NCBI GenBank assembly: GCA_003008705.1
Contig: PDUO01000102.1
Location: 2,776-66,775, forward strand
Length of the DNA: 64,000 nt
Source of the DNA: Pezicula radicicola
Taxonomy: Eukaryota; Ascomycota; Leotiomycetes; Helotiales; Dermateaceae
Direction: 5' to 3'
The position numbers and the translations under genes are program-made. The notes beneath the pieces were generated by a model. That model saw only the letters and a list, made by a program, of their open reading frames with translations, made no database searches and was not told the DNA's origin. Each line of letters opens with the position of its first letter. The stretch's first letter is position 1. Shown one piece after another: positions 26,881 to 37,963 of the stretch.

Positions 26881-28846
26881 TGGTCTTCGATGTCAAGAAC
26901 GCCCAAGCTGAAATGGGCGAGGAAGAGTTCATACCCGACGATCAGCCTGGTGGCAAGTATGGTTATCGAATTGGGCATCAGATTGGAGACTACAAAGTAC
27001 CGGATAGGGTACTGAACTCTGTTGAAGACCGGAAAGTTAAGGTCCTCACAATCGGTGCCGGGATCAGTGGTATTCTCATGGCATATTTGCTTCAGAAGAA
27101 TGGCGAGAATGTAGAACATGTGATATTTGAAAAGAACGGTGACATTGGCGGCACATGGCTTGAGGTATGTACAACTCAGCCTTTTCTTGTTGAAAGCCCC
27201 AAGTGACGCACCTCCAAGAACAGATATCCCGGCTGCGCCTGTGATGTTCCATCCTATGCTTACACTTACGCCTTTGCACTTAACGCCGACTGGCCGAAGT
27301 TCCTCAGTCCATCAGATGACATTTATCGTTATCTAAACCGCGTAGTTGATTGCTTCGGTCTACGCAAATACATGACGTTCAACTCAAGTGTCAAGTCTGG
27401 CGAATGGAATGAGGAAGAGCGGAAGTGGTATGTTATAATCGAAGATATGGTTAGTAGCAAGGATCAAGAGCAAGTCTGTGATATTCTTATTAGTGCTAAT
27501 GGCCTGTTGAATTCTTGGAAGTGGCCTAAAGAGGTTAAGGGTCTACGATCCTTTAAGGGGAAGCTGATTCACACTGCTTGCTGGCCTGATAACTATGGTG
27601 TAGATAATTAGAAAAGCGAACGTATAGCAATACTGGGATCTAGAGCTTCTAGTATCCAAACTGTGCCAGCAATGCAGCCGCATATAAAGTACATAGATGT
27701 TTTTGTCCGAACACCAGTCTGGTTCGCAGAGATTGCTGGACATTCTGGAGATAACTTCGACTGTAAGTCAGAGATAGTCTCAAATCTAGGAAAATCATAC
27801 TTATACCATTGCCAGATACGTTGGAACAACGAGCAGTGTTCAAAAAGGATACGTCGACTCTTGTTGCTAAGGCAAAAGACTTAGAAGGGAGGCTGAACAC
27901 CGCAATAGGCTTGAAGGCGATGATGACAGGGAGTGCTGAGGCCAAAATTAATAAAAAATATTTTACATCGAAGATAAGAGAGAAGCTAAGCAACGATAAA
28001 ATCTATAAACTCCTCCTTCCCGAATTCTCCGTTAGCTGCTAGCGTCTTACTCCTAGTAATCTATACATAAATGCTATCTAGTAGTTAAATGTCACCCTAT
28101 ATAAGATACTAGTTGTTAAAGTCACTGAAAAAACTATTATTAGTGCTAATAGAGACAAGGTCGAAGTTAACACCATTATCTACACTACAGGATTCGACAT
28201 AAGCTATAAGTTAAAATATTCAATAAAGGGGAGGAACGGTATCCTACTTAACGGAAAATAGAACGATTAACCTAAAAGTTACATTAGTGTGTTAGTATCC
28301 GATATACCAAACTATTTCATCTTCCAAGGACTAAATTTCCTAATTGTAAATGGATCAGTTATGGGACCGCTGTAAGCCGTTGGAGCCTATATGGTTTCTA
28401 TAATTCAAAAGATATAGAAGGAAAGAATCCATTTGTTCTCCCCGAAACAGGATGTTACTAATAAGTTCAACAACCACTGCCAAGCCTGGATACAAGGCAC
28501 AACCTGGGCTAAAAGGAATTGTCGAAGTTGGTACAAGAACTATGTGACTGGCCGCGTTAATGCAATCTGGCCTAGAAGTAGCTTATATTTCTGCGAATTG
28601 ATCGAAACCCCCCGATTTGAAGATTATAATATCAAGTATATCAATAAACAAAACATGTTTACTTTCTTAGATCTCGGCTTCACGTACAACTAGGTCAACG
28701 ATAATGGCGATCTTTCTCCCTATATTCAGGAAGGTCTTCTAGAGAAGAAATTCTACTCATTTTTACCTATAGAAGGCGAAGAAGCTAAGATTGCTGACCG
28801 TAATGTGATGGTTAATGATGGAAGCAGTAAGCAAGTCCTTAACTGA
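26881..28846 (+). pseudogene. Flavin Baeyer-Villiger monooxygenase 2, heavily decayed at 3' end
   Basis: ATG 26,881 opens a protein with [15 protein letters not shown] (FAD), [14 protein letters not shown] and, after the intron at 27,163-27,219, NRYPGCACDVPSYAYTYAF. Then follow the BVMO fingerprint FKGKLIHTACWP, a damaged NADPH motif ([10 protein letters not shown], where the second Gly is Arg) and VRTPVWFA. The C-terminal half still shows IYTTGFDISYKLKY, IPNYFIFQGLNF, NCRSWYKNYVTGRVNAIWP and a tail ending at TGA 28,844. There are about nine stops: TAG at 27,609 (Trp expected) and at least eight from 28,039 on. The 5' half is nearly clean while the 3' half is much more mutated and AT-rich. 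The call is secure; function is lost. Confidence 0.85.
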
Positions 28847-29347
28847 CGTTGGAGGCAAGCCGGCTTGGATGACAGCTGGTACTACGTCTGCTGCGATGCA
28901 TGCTTTAGACTTGTTCTGTAAAATGGCGACATATATTGCGGCTACGTTAGACGGTGGTTGGTTTTGATCGTTTAACTTCATTTAGAGAGTGGATGGGACT
29001 TACTAGCCAGAACTTAGGGAGTATCTAATAAAGAACTAGTGTCGACCAAAGATATCTGAAAGTCGGCCAACGAGTGTGTAGCTTACAGATATACAGAGCG
29101 TCTATGGTAAGGGAACTCATGCTTCATTCGGGCATGGTGATTTACAAGCTCCATTAGTTGATATTAAGGTAGATGTGTGTGCAAAGGGGAGGGATAAACC
29201 AATATCGGCATTGATATATGCTAAGGATGTCACAGGCCTGACAAAGCCTCTATATGAGTATACAGCTCTAAGGAGAATAGTAATGTAGGTACCAATAAAA
29301 TTGACTTCGAAATACGGGGTCTTTTCGGTAAGCTGGACATTGTCCAT
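28763..29347 (-). pseudogene. MFS efflux pump (TRI12-like) remnant with internal deletion
   Basis: On the minus strand the region begins with NFIGTYITILLRAVYSYRGF, then VTSLAYINADIG and, in a shifted frame, TLVGRLSDIFGRH-stop-FFI. This is the motif-A region of fungal TRI12-type drug or siderophore transporters. It then jumps directly to a C-terminal stretch (PSNVAAIYVAILQNKSKA, VVPAVIQAGLPPTSVKDLLT) that belongs near the last helices of the same family. About 400 residues in between are missing. The remnant overlaps the 3' end of BVMO2 on the opposite strand. It is a deleted, dead copy. Confidence 0.6.
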
Positions 29348-30059
29348 TTGGGTAGAGATATGATCAAGATGGATAACGTGGTCGGAGTCATGTTCCTTGT
29401 TGTACGGTTGCTCGTTGACCGAGCTCTTATCTTTAGGTGTTGTAGATATATTAGTCGTTATACGGTGGTGCTTTGTAGTTACTGCTACAGAAAAAGAGAC
29501 AATAGGAAAGAGTATTTAGCAGGGTCCTTCGAATCTCTATTTATATCTCGGCTGACCCGTCCTCGCCTAGGCCGTCCTTGTGCCGCCTATCCTTATCTAT
29601 TAGTATCCAAAGATACGGATTTAAACCCTATACCCTACGCTACCAGCCCCAGATACCCTAGGTTTAGGGTCTGGATAAAGGCGACAGAAAATCAGGTGGT
29701 AATCTTAGAACTAAAAAAACGCTTATAAATTTATATCAAGCTAATGGATTTCTAATCTTTTATATGGAATAAATGTATTATTATTTTAGTATATAACGTA
29801 ATACTGCTATAGCCGGTATATGCGACCATCTTGCACAGGTAATTCTCGCCAGCTAAGATGGAAGATCCTATCCTTTCATTTTGAACAATAACTATTAGAT
29901 CTATAGAATATAGGATATATGGATTTTTCGTACACGATTTCGAGAATACCATCTCCTTGATGCTCTTGCAGAGCTTAACTACTTCTAAGCAACTACACTA
30001 GAGGATATATATTTAACATCTACAATCAAAGTATTTACATTTGAGGCAGTTAGTAGTGA
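29348..30059. other. Spacer without a recognisable gene
   Basis: AT-leaning sequence with scattered short frames. The + frame at 29,348-29,728 is antisense-free but shows no family motif. No gene is called. Confidence 0.4.
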
Positions 30060-30680
30060 AAATTTCATGATTCCTTAGAATTTCCAGATTTGCGGGCTTA
30101 TCTGGGAAAGCACAAAGAACAGCAATGCCAATAATTATCTCTTCTATTTGCTCCATTACTTGAATAACTGCTGTCATCTGTGCCCTAGTTCCTATCTATT
30201 CGTCTACTAATAACACTCGACTGCCTAGAATTTGAAGACAGCCTGTCAGGTCTGGCTTTAGTAAGTGGTAGATGTATAGTTACCTAGCTCTACTAAATCT
30301 TTTACAATTTCAAACATCTTTTAAGTCTAATCGTAATCTTCAAATCCAACGGACATCAGGCGCTCCTCTAGTAATGGTAGCATGCCGCGAGGGCCTTGCC
30401 GGAAGAAGATGCAATTGCAGCTCCAAGAATAAAACCTAGAGCATCCAAGGCTATAACTAGGTCATACCGAACTCCTTCGAAATGCTCTTCAATATCGTGT
30501 ACCAGGGCAGAAAACGCCTCATGACTCGCCCATAGAGGTGAAACATCTTATCTACAAAATGAATCAGCAAAAACTGTGTACTATGTAGCATTTCTGACGC
30601 ATAGCGGATCTGTCTCGCATTTACCTCAGCCGGCCCGACCTGCCAATGAGTCTCAGATACCAGCTTTTGCGAGAGCGATT
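30060..30680 (-). pseudogene. Phosphoribosyltransferase-like remnant
   Basis: The minus strand encodes DVSPLWASHEAFSALVHDIE followed by VRYDLVIALDALGFILGAAI, which matches the core of adenine-phosphoribosyltransferase-like enzymes. A shifted frame continues with VGFEDY and FEIVKDLVELG. Then comes RVLLVDE-stop-IGTRAQMTAVIQ, the position of the PRPP-binding loop (normally VDEWIETGAQ), and IIIGIAVL. Several stops and at least one frame shift are present. The family normally salvages nucleobases with PRPP in the cytosol. This copy is dead. Confidence 0.6.
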
Positions 30681-31599
30681 AAGCGTCCTATCAGATTTCA
30701 TATCGGTGAGCAGACTCATTCGCTCTTCAGTTTCTCAAAATAGGCTGCAGTTGTCTGTAAAAGCACGAAAGTTAGGGTTCGTCCCTTAACTATAACTTGT
30801 AAATAAGGCACGCTATATTATCTAAAAAAGAATGCTATAAAAATTAATATCACTATAGAAAATTAGAACCTTAGAATTTAAATTAAAAGCTTTATAGATT
30901 TACACTAATTAATAAATTCCCAACTTCGTACCTAAGACAACCGCGTTGTTATCCACGGCTACGGGAGTGGGCCGTGTTCACGGATATTTTCTACAGCTGC
31001 TCTGAGATAGCTACTTTCACTCCTATAAATTTTATCGAAAAATTTCCATTTTTGGGTTTGACTATTCAGCTATTTGTAAATATGGTAAACTGAAACAGAC
31101 AAATTAATTCTTCGAATTCTAACTTTGAAGTAACTAACAAGAGATTAGCCATTTCGCCCTGTTCTCCATTGGTGATCTTTATTAATCGACACAGCCCTAT
31201 AAGTACAGAGCCTTCTAGTTTCAGTGTAATGACCCTGCTTGCTAAACGAATCATGGCGTTAAAATTGGACGATGCAAGACGATTGTTAGCCATGTTCTCT
31301 GTAACCTTACTCGGCTGTATTTTCCGAGCCGAATGAGGCACATGACCAGTACTGGCTACCTGAGCAATCGCTAATCTAATAGGATCGGCCTAAGTCCAAT
31401 GACGATCCGGGGTATAGAGATTATTTATGACAAGGTTTAGGATACTAGTTTTCCTCTGATTTCTGTTCTATTTACTTAGTCTCGGTATCTAATTCTCCTT
31501 CTGTCGACGCCAGTTCCTAATCCTGTTGAATATAATTTGCTCTAAATATATCAAGACTATTGAAACGGCTGTTGAGTTAATTAATTGAAATTAATCACG
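30681..31599. other. Spacer upstream of cyclase 1
   Basis: AT-rich intergenic DNA. A minus-strand frame (31,066-31,341) has no recognisable motif. It presumably contains the promoter of the gene that starts at 31,600. Confidence 0.4.
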
Positions 31600-32959
31600 A
31601 TGTTGCTCGATCCTACGTCCAACAACCTGCCAAAGCTGTCAGAAATACCTAACATTCCAGGAGCTCCTAAAGGAGCTGTTTGGGTGTGGGGAAAAGATGA
31701 TGAAGTTTGTCTGCCTTTCTATGTAAGACAGATTGCTAGAGAGATGAGAACTAACTGTGCTATATAAAGCTTGGTCGACTCAATATGTTGACACCGGAGC
31801 GAACCGCCGCTGCCGCAAAACTCATATCTACTGGTGAAGTAGTAAATCTGAAGTATATTTTCTTTCTCCAGTCTTGCCTTCTGTCAACGCTGAAATAAAT
31901 TGGCTGTATAGCTGGCGAGCAGATCTACCAGAACCTCCTGTGTTTAGGCGCGAATCGTTTAAACATACGATTAAGTCATTGGGACCTAGGGGCAATGATG
32001 ACCTTGTTGAGATGAATACGCAAAGCGGTTCTCAGGTTCGTGAACCCGCACAGTGCTATCTTTCGGTGCTTGATTGCTGATTAGATTCTTGTAGTGGGAT
32101 GGCTTTCGCCATGTGAATAAAAAAAGCCGGTCCAGAAACTGAATATGAACTAAATGAATCAGGTTTCCGCGTCTCATGGAGATGACTGGATCTTCTACAA
32201 TAATGTGAGTTTGTGAGGAAGATGTTATTGTGGAAATGACGACAAAATGCACAGCTAAGCGGGGAAGACTACATTAGAGCAAATCACCACCACCTCAAGG
32301 GTTGGAACACAAGCGTGGGCAGAGTACGGTATTGGTGCGATATATGAGCCACTTTCTACATCGGGATGATAAAGCTAATAGCAACGACAGTCGGCCGTGG
32401 AGTATTGTTAGACTATTGGAGTTACGCCAAGAAATCGTACGATCCATTCACTACGCATCCCATTGAGCTCGAGGATCTGCTCGCATGCGCCAAATCGCAA
32501 GGAACAGAATTCAAATACGGCGATATCCTAATGGTCCGCTCTGGATGGATCGATACATACAACTCCCTGGGCACCGAGAAGCGACAAGAACTTGGCACGG
32601 TAACAAACTACAGTCACGAGTTTGTTGGTATTGCACAGACGCATGAGATGATGGCCTTCTTGCATGACAACTACTTCAGTGCAGTTGCCGGAGACACCCC
32701 CGGATGGGAGTCTTGGCCTACGAAGAAGGACTGGAACCATCATGGCATTCTGCTGCCTCTCTGGGGTATGCCAATCGGAGAAATGTGGGATCTGGAGAAA
32801 TTGTCGGAGACGTGCAAGAAGACGGGTACATATGAGTTCTTCTTCTCTAGCATTCCTATGAATATTTTAGGTAAGTCATTCCCATCCTTGAAATTTTCCA
32901 ATATGTTAATTGACATAGGTGGTGTTGGAAGCTACTCGAACTGCCTGGCCGTGTTTTGA
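31600..32959 (+). CDS. Cyclase-family protein (PF04199, kynurenine-formamidase-like)
   Basis: ATG 31,600 gives LPKLSEIPNIPGAPKGAVWV. After the intron following DDE (GTTTGT..AAAG) the protein reads LGRLNMLTPERTAAAAKLIS, then NWRADLPEPPVFRRESF, NTQSGSQWDGFRHVSASHGD (metal-binding region), RVGTQAWAEYVGRGVLLDYW, GDILMVRSGWIDTYN, SAVAGDTPGWESWP, LLPLWGMPIGEMWDLE and a last exon ending CLAVF. These metal-dependent hydrolases cleave amides, esters or lactones. All exon joins are supported by GT..AG except one near 32,200-32,290, which needs either an unusual splice (GTTTGT donor) or a one-base frameshift. No premature stop is otherwise required, so the gene may be functional. It has a decayed paralogue at 47,003-48,189. 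Confidence 0.78.
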
Positions 32960-33720
32960 AGCTCGAGGATGCTTGCCTTACTGCCTAGGATCGTCTTCTG
33001 GCCTTGTGTAGGGGACCCGGTCTTTGGTTATATAAACCCTAGTTCATGTGTTCTAGCTCTTTGACAGTTTAGAACTAAAGACAATCAAGACACAAAATCA
33101 AACAATTGCAAGATTCAACAAATGCCTTTACTTTGACATCTTAGAGAGATGATTGATGATGTTAGCCATTATATCTGTAGTCTTGTAAATAAAAGAACTG
33201 CGACTTTACAAAACATAAATTTATTCTACATTTATTGGACATCACTATTCGATTCATTTTTCAAATCAATAAAGACTATTATTTCACTTAGCAGAGTCGA
33301 GTTTTTGGCTCTTCTGTCTTCGACCAATGAATAAGAGGTGACAATTATATAAAAAATAACGGCATTGGAGAGAGAATATTTATTGAAGCTATAAGTATGA
33401 ATTCGAAAGCAAAATATACAAACTTCAGACAATCACCGAGCAACCAGGCTCGACGGTTTCAAGTCCTCATACCTATCGGAGATTCTCCGGCTTTGCTCGA
33501 CGTTGCCAATCAGAGGGGTATTCTAGCTGTCGGAAACATTTTCCGCACTATTGTCTCCAAGAATACAATATAGATTCGAGTGGCGAAGATTAGTCATGCC
33601 GAACTTCAACATAAAGATGGTACATAAAGATGGTACATGAAGTCGTCACTGTATGCCTTGGTCTATGAGCATAATTCAATAGCAGCACAATTTTCAGTCG
33701 CAAACATTACAACATCCTCA

Positions 33721-34686
33721 ATGCCTTCACGGACCGGAACCCTTACTTTCACACCACTACACCCAACTTTCGCTGCAGAGGTCCATGGTGTTAACCTTCA
33801 AGAAACATTACCCGACTCCGTGATCCAAGAGATCTCAGAAGCAGCCTCCATATATGGCGTTCTCGTATTTCGCGAAGCAAACTTGGACAATGATCAACAT
33901 ATATCATTCTCACAAAGATTCGGCGAGCTAGATGATGTCAAAGTTCATATTAAGGCTGGACGAGCTATAAGATTTCCCTCGTAGCCTGAGATTTTCGATG
34001 TTTCCAACTTAGATCACGAGGGCAAAATCGTCACTGACGAGGATCCCGAACGGAAAGAAGCGAACAAGGGCAATTCACTCTGGTATACAGATATAGCCTT
34101 CAATCCTCGAAGAGCCCTCTACTCGTTCATTCGTGCTGTTGAGATTCCACCAAAAGGCACGGGTGGTGAGACCGAGTATATCGACTCGAGAACCGCGTAT
34201 GAAGACCTGGATCAGGAGACCAAAGATGAGATCAAGGACTTGGTCTGCAACAACTCCCTATTTCACAACCGCAAGCTCGCAGCACCCGAGTTCTTCAAAA
34301 ACGTCGAGCCGCTGGATTCGCCCATGTCGCGCCACCGCTTGGTTGTGCACCATAACACCTCAGATCGTGATAACCTATACATCACTACTTATACGCACCA
34401 TTTCGACGGCCAGACTATGGAGGAGAGCAGGCCTCTGATTGAGAAGCTCTTGGCCCATGTTTCTCAGAAGAAATATATTCTTCCGATCTTTTATAAGAAC
34501 AATGGTGATTTGATTATGTAGGATAATACTGCTGTTCTTCATCGGGCTACCAGTAGTGGCAGCTATGCTGGTAAGTATGTCCATGATATGAGACGTACGA
34601 CTGTCAAAGACTCTGGAAAGTATGCTTGGGGCGAGAATGAGGTCGGAATGGCGTGGCAGGCTGGTCTTCCCGTTGTATACAAGTGA
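33721..34686 (+). pseudogene. TauD/TfdA-type 2-oxoglutarate dioxygenase
   Basis: The frame from ATG 33,721 reads LTFTPLHPTFAAEVHGVNLQ, GVLVFREANLDNDQHISFSQ and RFGELDD, as in TauD/2,4-D dioxygenases. Downstream come NPRRALYSFIRAVEIPPKGT, GGETEYIDSRTAYEDL, HNTSDRDNLYI and DNTAVLHRATSSG (distal His). The Fe-binding HxD motif, normally WHTD, reads WYTD at 34,081-34,092: His has become Tyr by a CAT-to-TAT change. TAG codons interrupt the frame at 33,982-33,984 (probably Gln) and 34,519-34,521 (Trp expected before DNTAVLHR). All three lesions fit C-to-T / G-to-A mutation at CpA sites. The enzyme would have hydroxylated a small substrate in the cytosol. It is inactive now. Confidence 0.85.
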
Positions 34687-35032
34687 GGGGGAGCTGTTCT
34701 GGGTGGGAGACTTATCTTTGTATGTAGTGACACTCGTTCAATAATGAATCTCTTGAGCATTTTAAATGAGATTAGTTTGGAGCTATGCGATGGTTGTAGT
34801 TGTTATGAATGTGATTTAATGGTCTCTATCTTACTTAGTTGTGTGAAAACTTAAAATATTACTAGAATCCATGTCTTGTCTGGGATCTTCCTGGCTCCAA
34901 AATCGGCATTTTAATGTCGCTTACTCTTTTCACATCGTGCACATAGCAAGTTTCGTTCATCTCAGTTATATCCATTAAATACAGTACTTTTTGTCTCCTT
35001 ATATATATCCATGTGGATTAAAACCCCTACCA

Positions 35033-35560
35033 TCAAGCCTTCTCTTCAGCCTTTCCCGCACCCTTCGTCTTAGCTGCATCCGATTCTCTCTCGATCGCAG
35101 CATGATAGCGGTCAATGCCATCAGGACGGCAGCAGACAGTCAACAAATCATCTGGAATTCCAACGTCCTTAGGCAGCTCACACGTAAGATTCCTGGTAAA
35201 CAACGTCACGCCTTGTCCAATGTTCTCCTCGAAAGTATAAGAAATAGTAGTGATTCCATCGATTCCGCCTCCTAGTCCTTCCTGCAGCTTTCCAATTCCG
35301 TTGACTTGCTAAAAGACAAATTTCCGTGGTTGGATCGCTGTGATGAGCGTCCAAGTAGAGAAGTATAGATTTGGTGGCAGATCAACCTTCTCTGTCCACG
35401 TATCGCCAAATTTCAAGGGCAACTCGTGGATTTGCTCTCGAGCTACACCGCCGCTGCCCTTATAGGTCTTCCCCCAGTTTGTGGGGTCGGTAACAAAGTC
35501 GTAAATTACCTCGGCAGGGTAGTTGAACGCTGTTTCGGAGGTTATACTAAAGACACCCAT
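35033..35560 (-). pseudogene. SRPBCC-like (polyketide cyclase/START-type) protein
   Basis: ATG 35,560 starts FSITSETAFNYPAEVIYDFV and TDPTNWGKTYKGSGG, followed by LKFGDTWTEKVDLPPNLYF and TWTLITAIQPRKFVF. This pattern, with a hydrophobic ligand pocket, is that of small SRPBCC fold proteins. After a TAG at 35,311-35,309 (Gln likely) the same frame continues with VNGIGKLQEGLGGGIDGITT, ISYTFEENIGQGVTLFTRNL and a Lys/Ala-rich tail to TGA at 35,035. No intron is needed. Total length is about 175 residues. One C-to-T change explains the break. The ligand is unknown. Confidence 0.7.
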
Positions 35561-36064
35561 AATAATAATTTTGCTGCTTGCCGTGTTTACTCGATTCGTT
35601 CGTCAGGTATAAGTGGGCTGCGTATAGGTCGGATCCGTGTTGCTGTATCTCATTGCAATATACTTCCTTGTATACTTATACAGTGCCTGTTATGAGAGTC
35701 AGCCCGATACAGCTTTCTGACTCGCGATACACTCCTGTCGAATCTATTAGGCCTGAGTCAGGGTTATTGATTTGTGCTGACTAGGGATACTGTATGCCAC
35801 TTTTGTTTTATCTTTTTGGTCTGAAGGATGACACCTACAGTAATAATCTCCGCGCTGCATGAGGTACTTGAATACCGATTTCACTCTTCGATTATTCCGT
35901 ACCTCACCAGTCTTTTCTGAAATTCCCCTTTCCCATCACTCTACAAGCCATAAAGAGAAGCCCGCTTTGGAGAGCAGCACAGCAGAGTTTAACTTTATCA
36001 TTGCACCCGGGAATCACTGATCATACATAGGACTTTTCTGCGCTCTGTTTAAAACTCAATCAAA
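35561..36064. promoter_or_regulatory. Divergent intergenic region, SRPBCC / 3-HIBADH-like
   Basis: The SRPBCC gene (minus) and the dehydrogenase gene (plus) start 504 bp apart, so this stretch should hold both promoters. No convincing specific site was identified. Confidence 0.4.
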
Positions 36065-37258
36065 ATGGCCGTCGCAGTTCGAACCGCAGCGGGTTATCTC
36101 AGCCGATCCAACACAATTGGATTCATCGGTCTAGGTATGTTGCCAACTCTAATATTCCTCTCGTGAATGTACAGAATTCTAAGCTACTTTTGTTCGCCGG
36201 TCACAGGTGCAATGGGAGCTCACATGGTACAAACATTACAATCTACAGCCAGAGATATTTGCTAATATCCATCTCCAGTTCAAGAACCTCGTCCAACGCA
36301 GCGGCAAACAATCCTTTGTCATTTGCGACGTTAACAAAGCCGCAATTACCAGCCTTCTAAAAGAATACACCACGAACAACCCTGATATAACAGTCGAAGC
36401 TACTTCAAGTAAGAATCCTGTATATGAAATTTATAACGTCGCTGCGGTTTCTACTAACAGCGGGATACAGACCCAAAGGAAATTGCAATCAAGGCTTCCA
36501 AGATCATTAGTATGGTCCCAACCAGCAAACATGTACGCGATGTCTATCTCGGTGGGACGGGTGTGATCGCCGCGTTCCCGAATCTGAACAAGGAGGAAAT
36601 TGCCGAAACACTTTGTATGGATGAGTCAACGATTGAACAGTCAGAAAGCATATCTATTGCGACCGAACTCAAAATGACAGGTGCTGAAATGGTCGACGTC
36701 GATGCGCCGGTTTCTGGTGGTTAGTGAAGCGGCCAATATACATTTCCTTTGTAGAGCTGAAATAGAAAATAGGCGTGATCGGCGCGAAAGATGGCACTCT
36801 TACTATCATGGTCGGCGGAAGTGAAGAGGCCTTTAGTCGCGTGGAGGAAACACTCAATTCCATGGCGCGCAAAGTCGTTCATTGCGGAAAATTGGGTACT
36901 GGGCTCGCGGTCATCCCCCAATCGAAGAACAGTCAATCTTCGCGATGGCGGCCTCGTGAATCTACACTCAAGTATTCATTCTGCACAGGTCAACAATCCA
37001 GTACCGGAGGTGGAGATCAAGGGACAGATTCCACCGGCCAAGCGAGAATATAAGGGCGGATTCCTGACGAAGCTCACACACAAAGATCTCGTGCTCGCAG
37101 TTAACGCGGCGAAGTCGGTTGATTCCCCACTGCAGCTTGGGGAACTGGCTGAGGAACTTTACAGACCACTTGCGCAGCCAGATTCCAAGTTTGCGAGTCT
37201 GGACTTTTCAAGCATCTATAAAGCGCTAGAGGAGGGTGCTGTGAAGAAGAAGGTTTAG
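36065..37258 (+). pseudogene. 3-hydroxyisobutyrate dehydrogenase-like protein with internal deletion
   Basis: ATG 36,065 encodes NTIGFIGLG and, after an intron, AMGAHM (NAD-binding GLGxMG), then FKNLVQRSGKQSFVICDVNK. After another intron come NPKEIAIKASKIISMVPTSK, HVRDVYLGGTGVI and VDVDAPVSGG. An intron beginning GTTAGTG leads to VIGAKDGTLTIMVGGSEEAF and HCGKLGTGLA. The next segment, which should carry the catalytic Lys (Lys-x-x-x-Asn) and the first substrate-domain helix, is replaced by about 80 bases of scrambled reading. The frame then resumes one register away with HSAQVNNPVP and YKGGFLTKLTHKDLVLAVNA to the C-terminus. The family oxidises short 3-hydroxyacids with NAD in valine catabolism and related routes. 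Loss of the catalytic Lys region makes activity unlikely. Confidence 0.78.
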
Positions 37259-37963
37259 AACGAGGGAGGCCAAGGAGAGGATATGTGAAGCGAGCACCGA
37301 AGAGAAGTAAAAATAAGTTAAGAAGAGGTCGTTTGCACATATTGGATCGCAGCCGCCAGCAATTAATTAGATCAGAAATGCCATTAGAAATGCCATAAAA
37401 CGATAATGGAGTCTCGGAATGACAGAGCCACTATTTACAACAGGTTAATTATGAGACTAAGTTGACTTAAGGATGATACTCGATGCAGCTTTCAGTAACT
37501 AACACAGAAAGATGGCTAATAGATGTGCACTTCTCACGCATCTCAGTTCGTCGCTATCGAGGAGGAGAGACACTACATTGCACAAACAGACGACAGGGGG
37601 GTGACGGGGGGTGACGGGTGATGAGTGAGGGGGCCGAATAGCGGCTCGGAAAACGTGGCCGACACGGTCTGGGGAACTAGGGAAGGGAAAAGAGGAGGAA
37701 GACATCGGAGAATCTGAGAATCCGGGGACATCCCCTTCAGATCTTAGATCTCATATCCCACATCCCACATCCTATTCCCCACTTCAATTCTTCAATTCTT
37801 CACTTACACTCTCCAAACCCTGCCCCCCCCCCCCCATCCTCATCCTCAGCCCAGCTCCTTGCCTCACTCCCATCCCTCACTCCCATCCCTTATGGGATTT
37901 GCAATCCTCGGGACTTCACTCAATCATTATCTTGAAGCTCCCCCACCTCGCAGGCTCTACAGC
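37259..37963. other. Intergenic region with poly-C tract
   Basis: This is the spacer between the dehydrogenase and the bZIP gene. It contains a run of 13 C (37,823-37,835) and a short tandem repeat of CCTCACTCCCAT just after 37,860. Pyrimidine-rich DNA of this kind is common in fungal promoters and 5' UTRs, so it is probably the bZIP promoter. Confidence 0.5.

Noticed and set aside
27608..27993. Minus-strand frames with hydrophobic residues inside BVMO2
   Set aside because: These are complements of BVMO2 coding sequence. Hydrophobicity of antisense frames is a composition effect.
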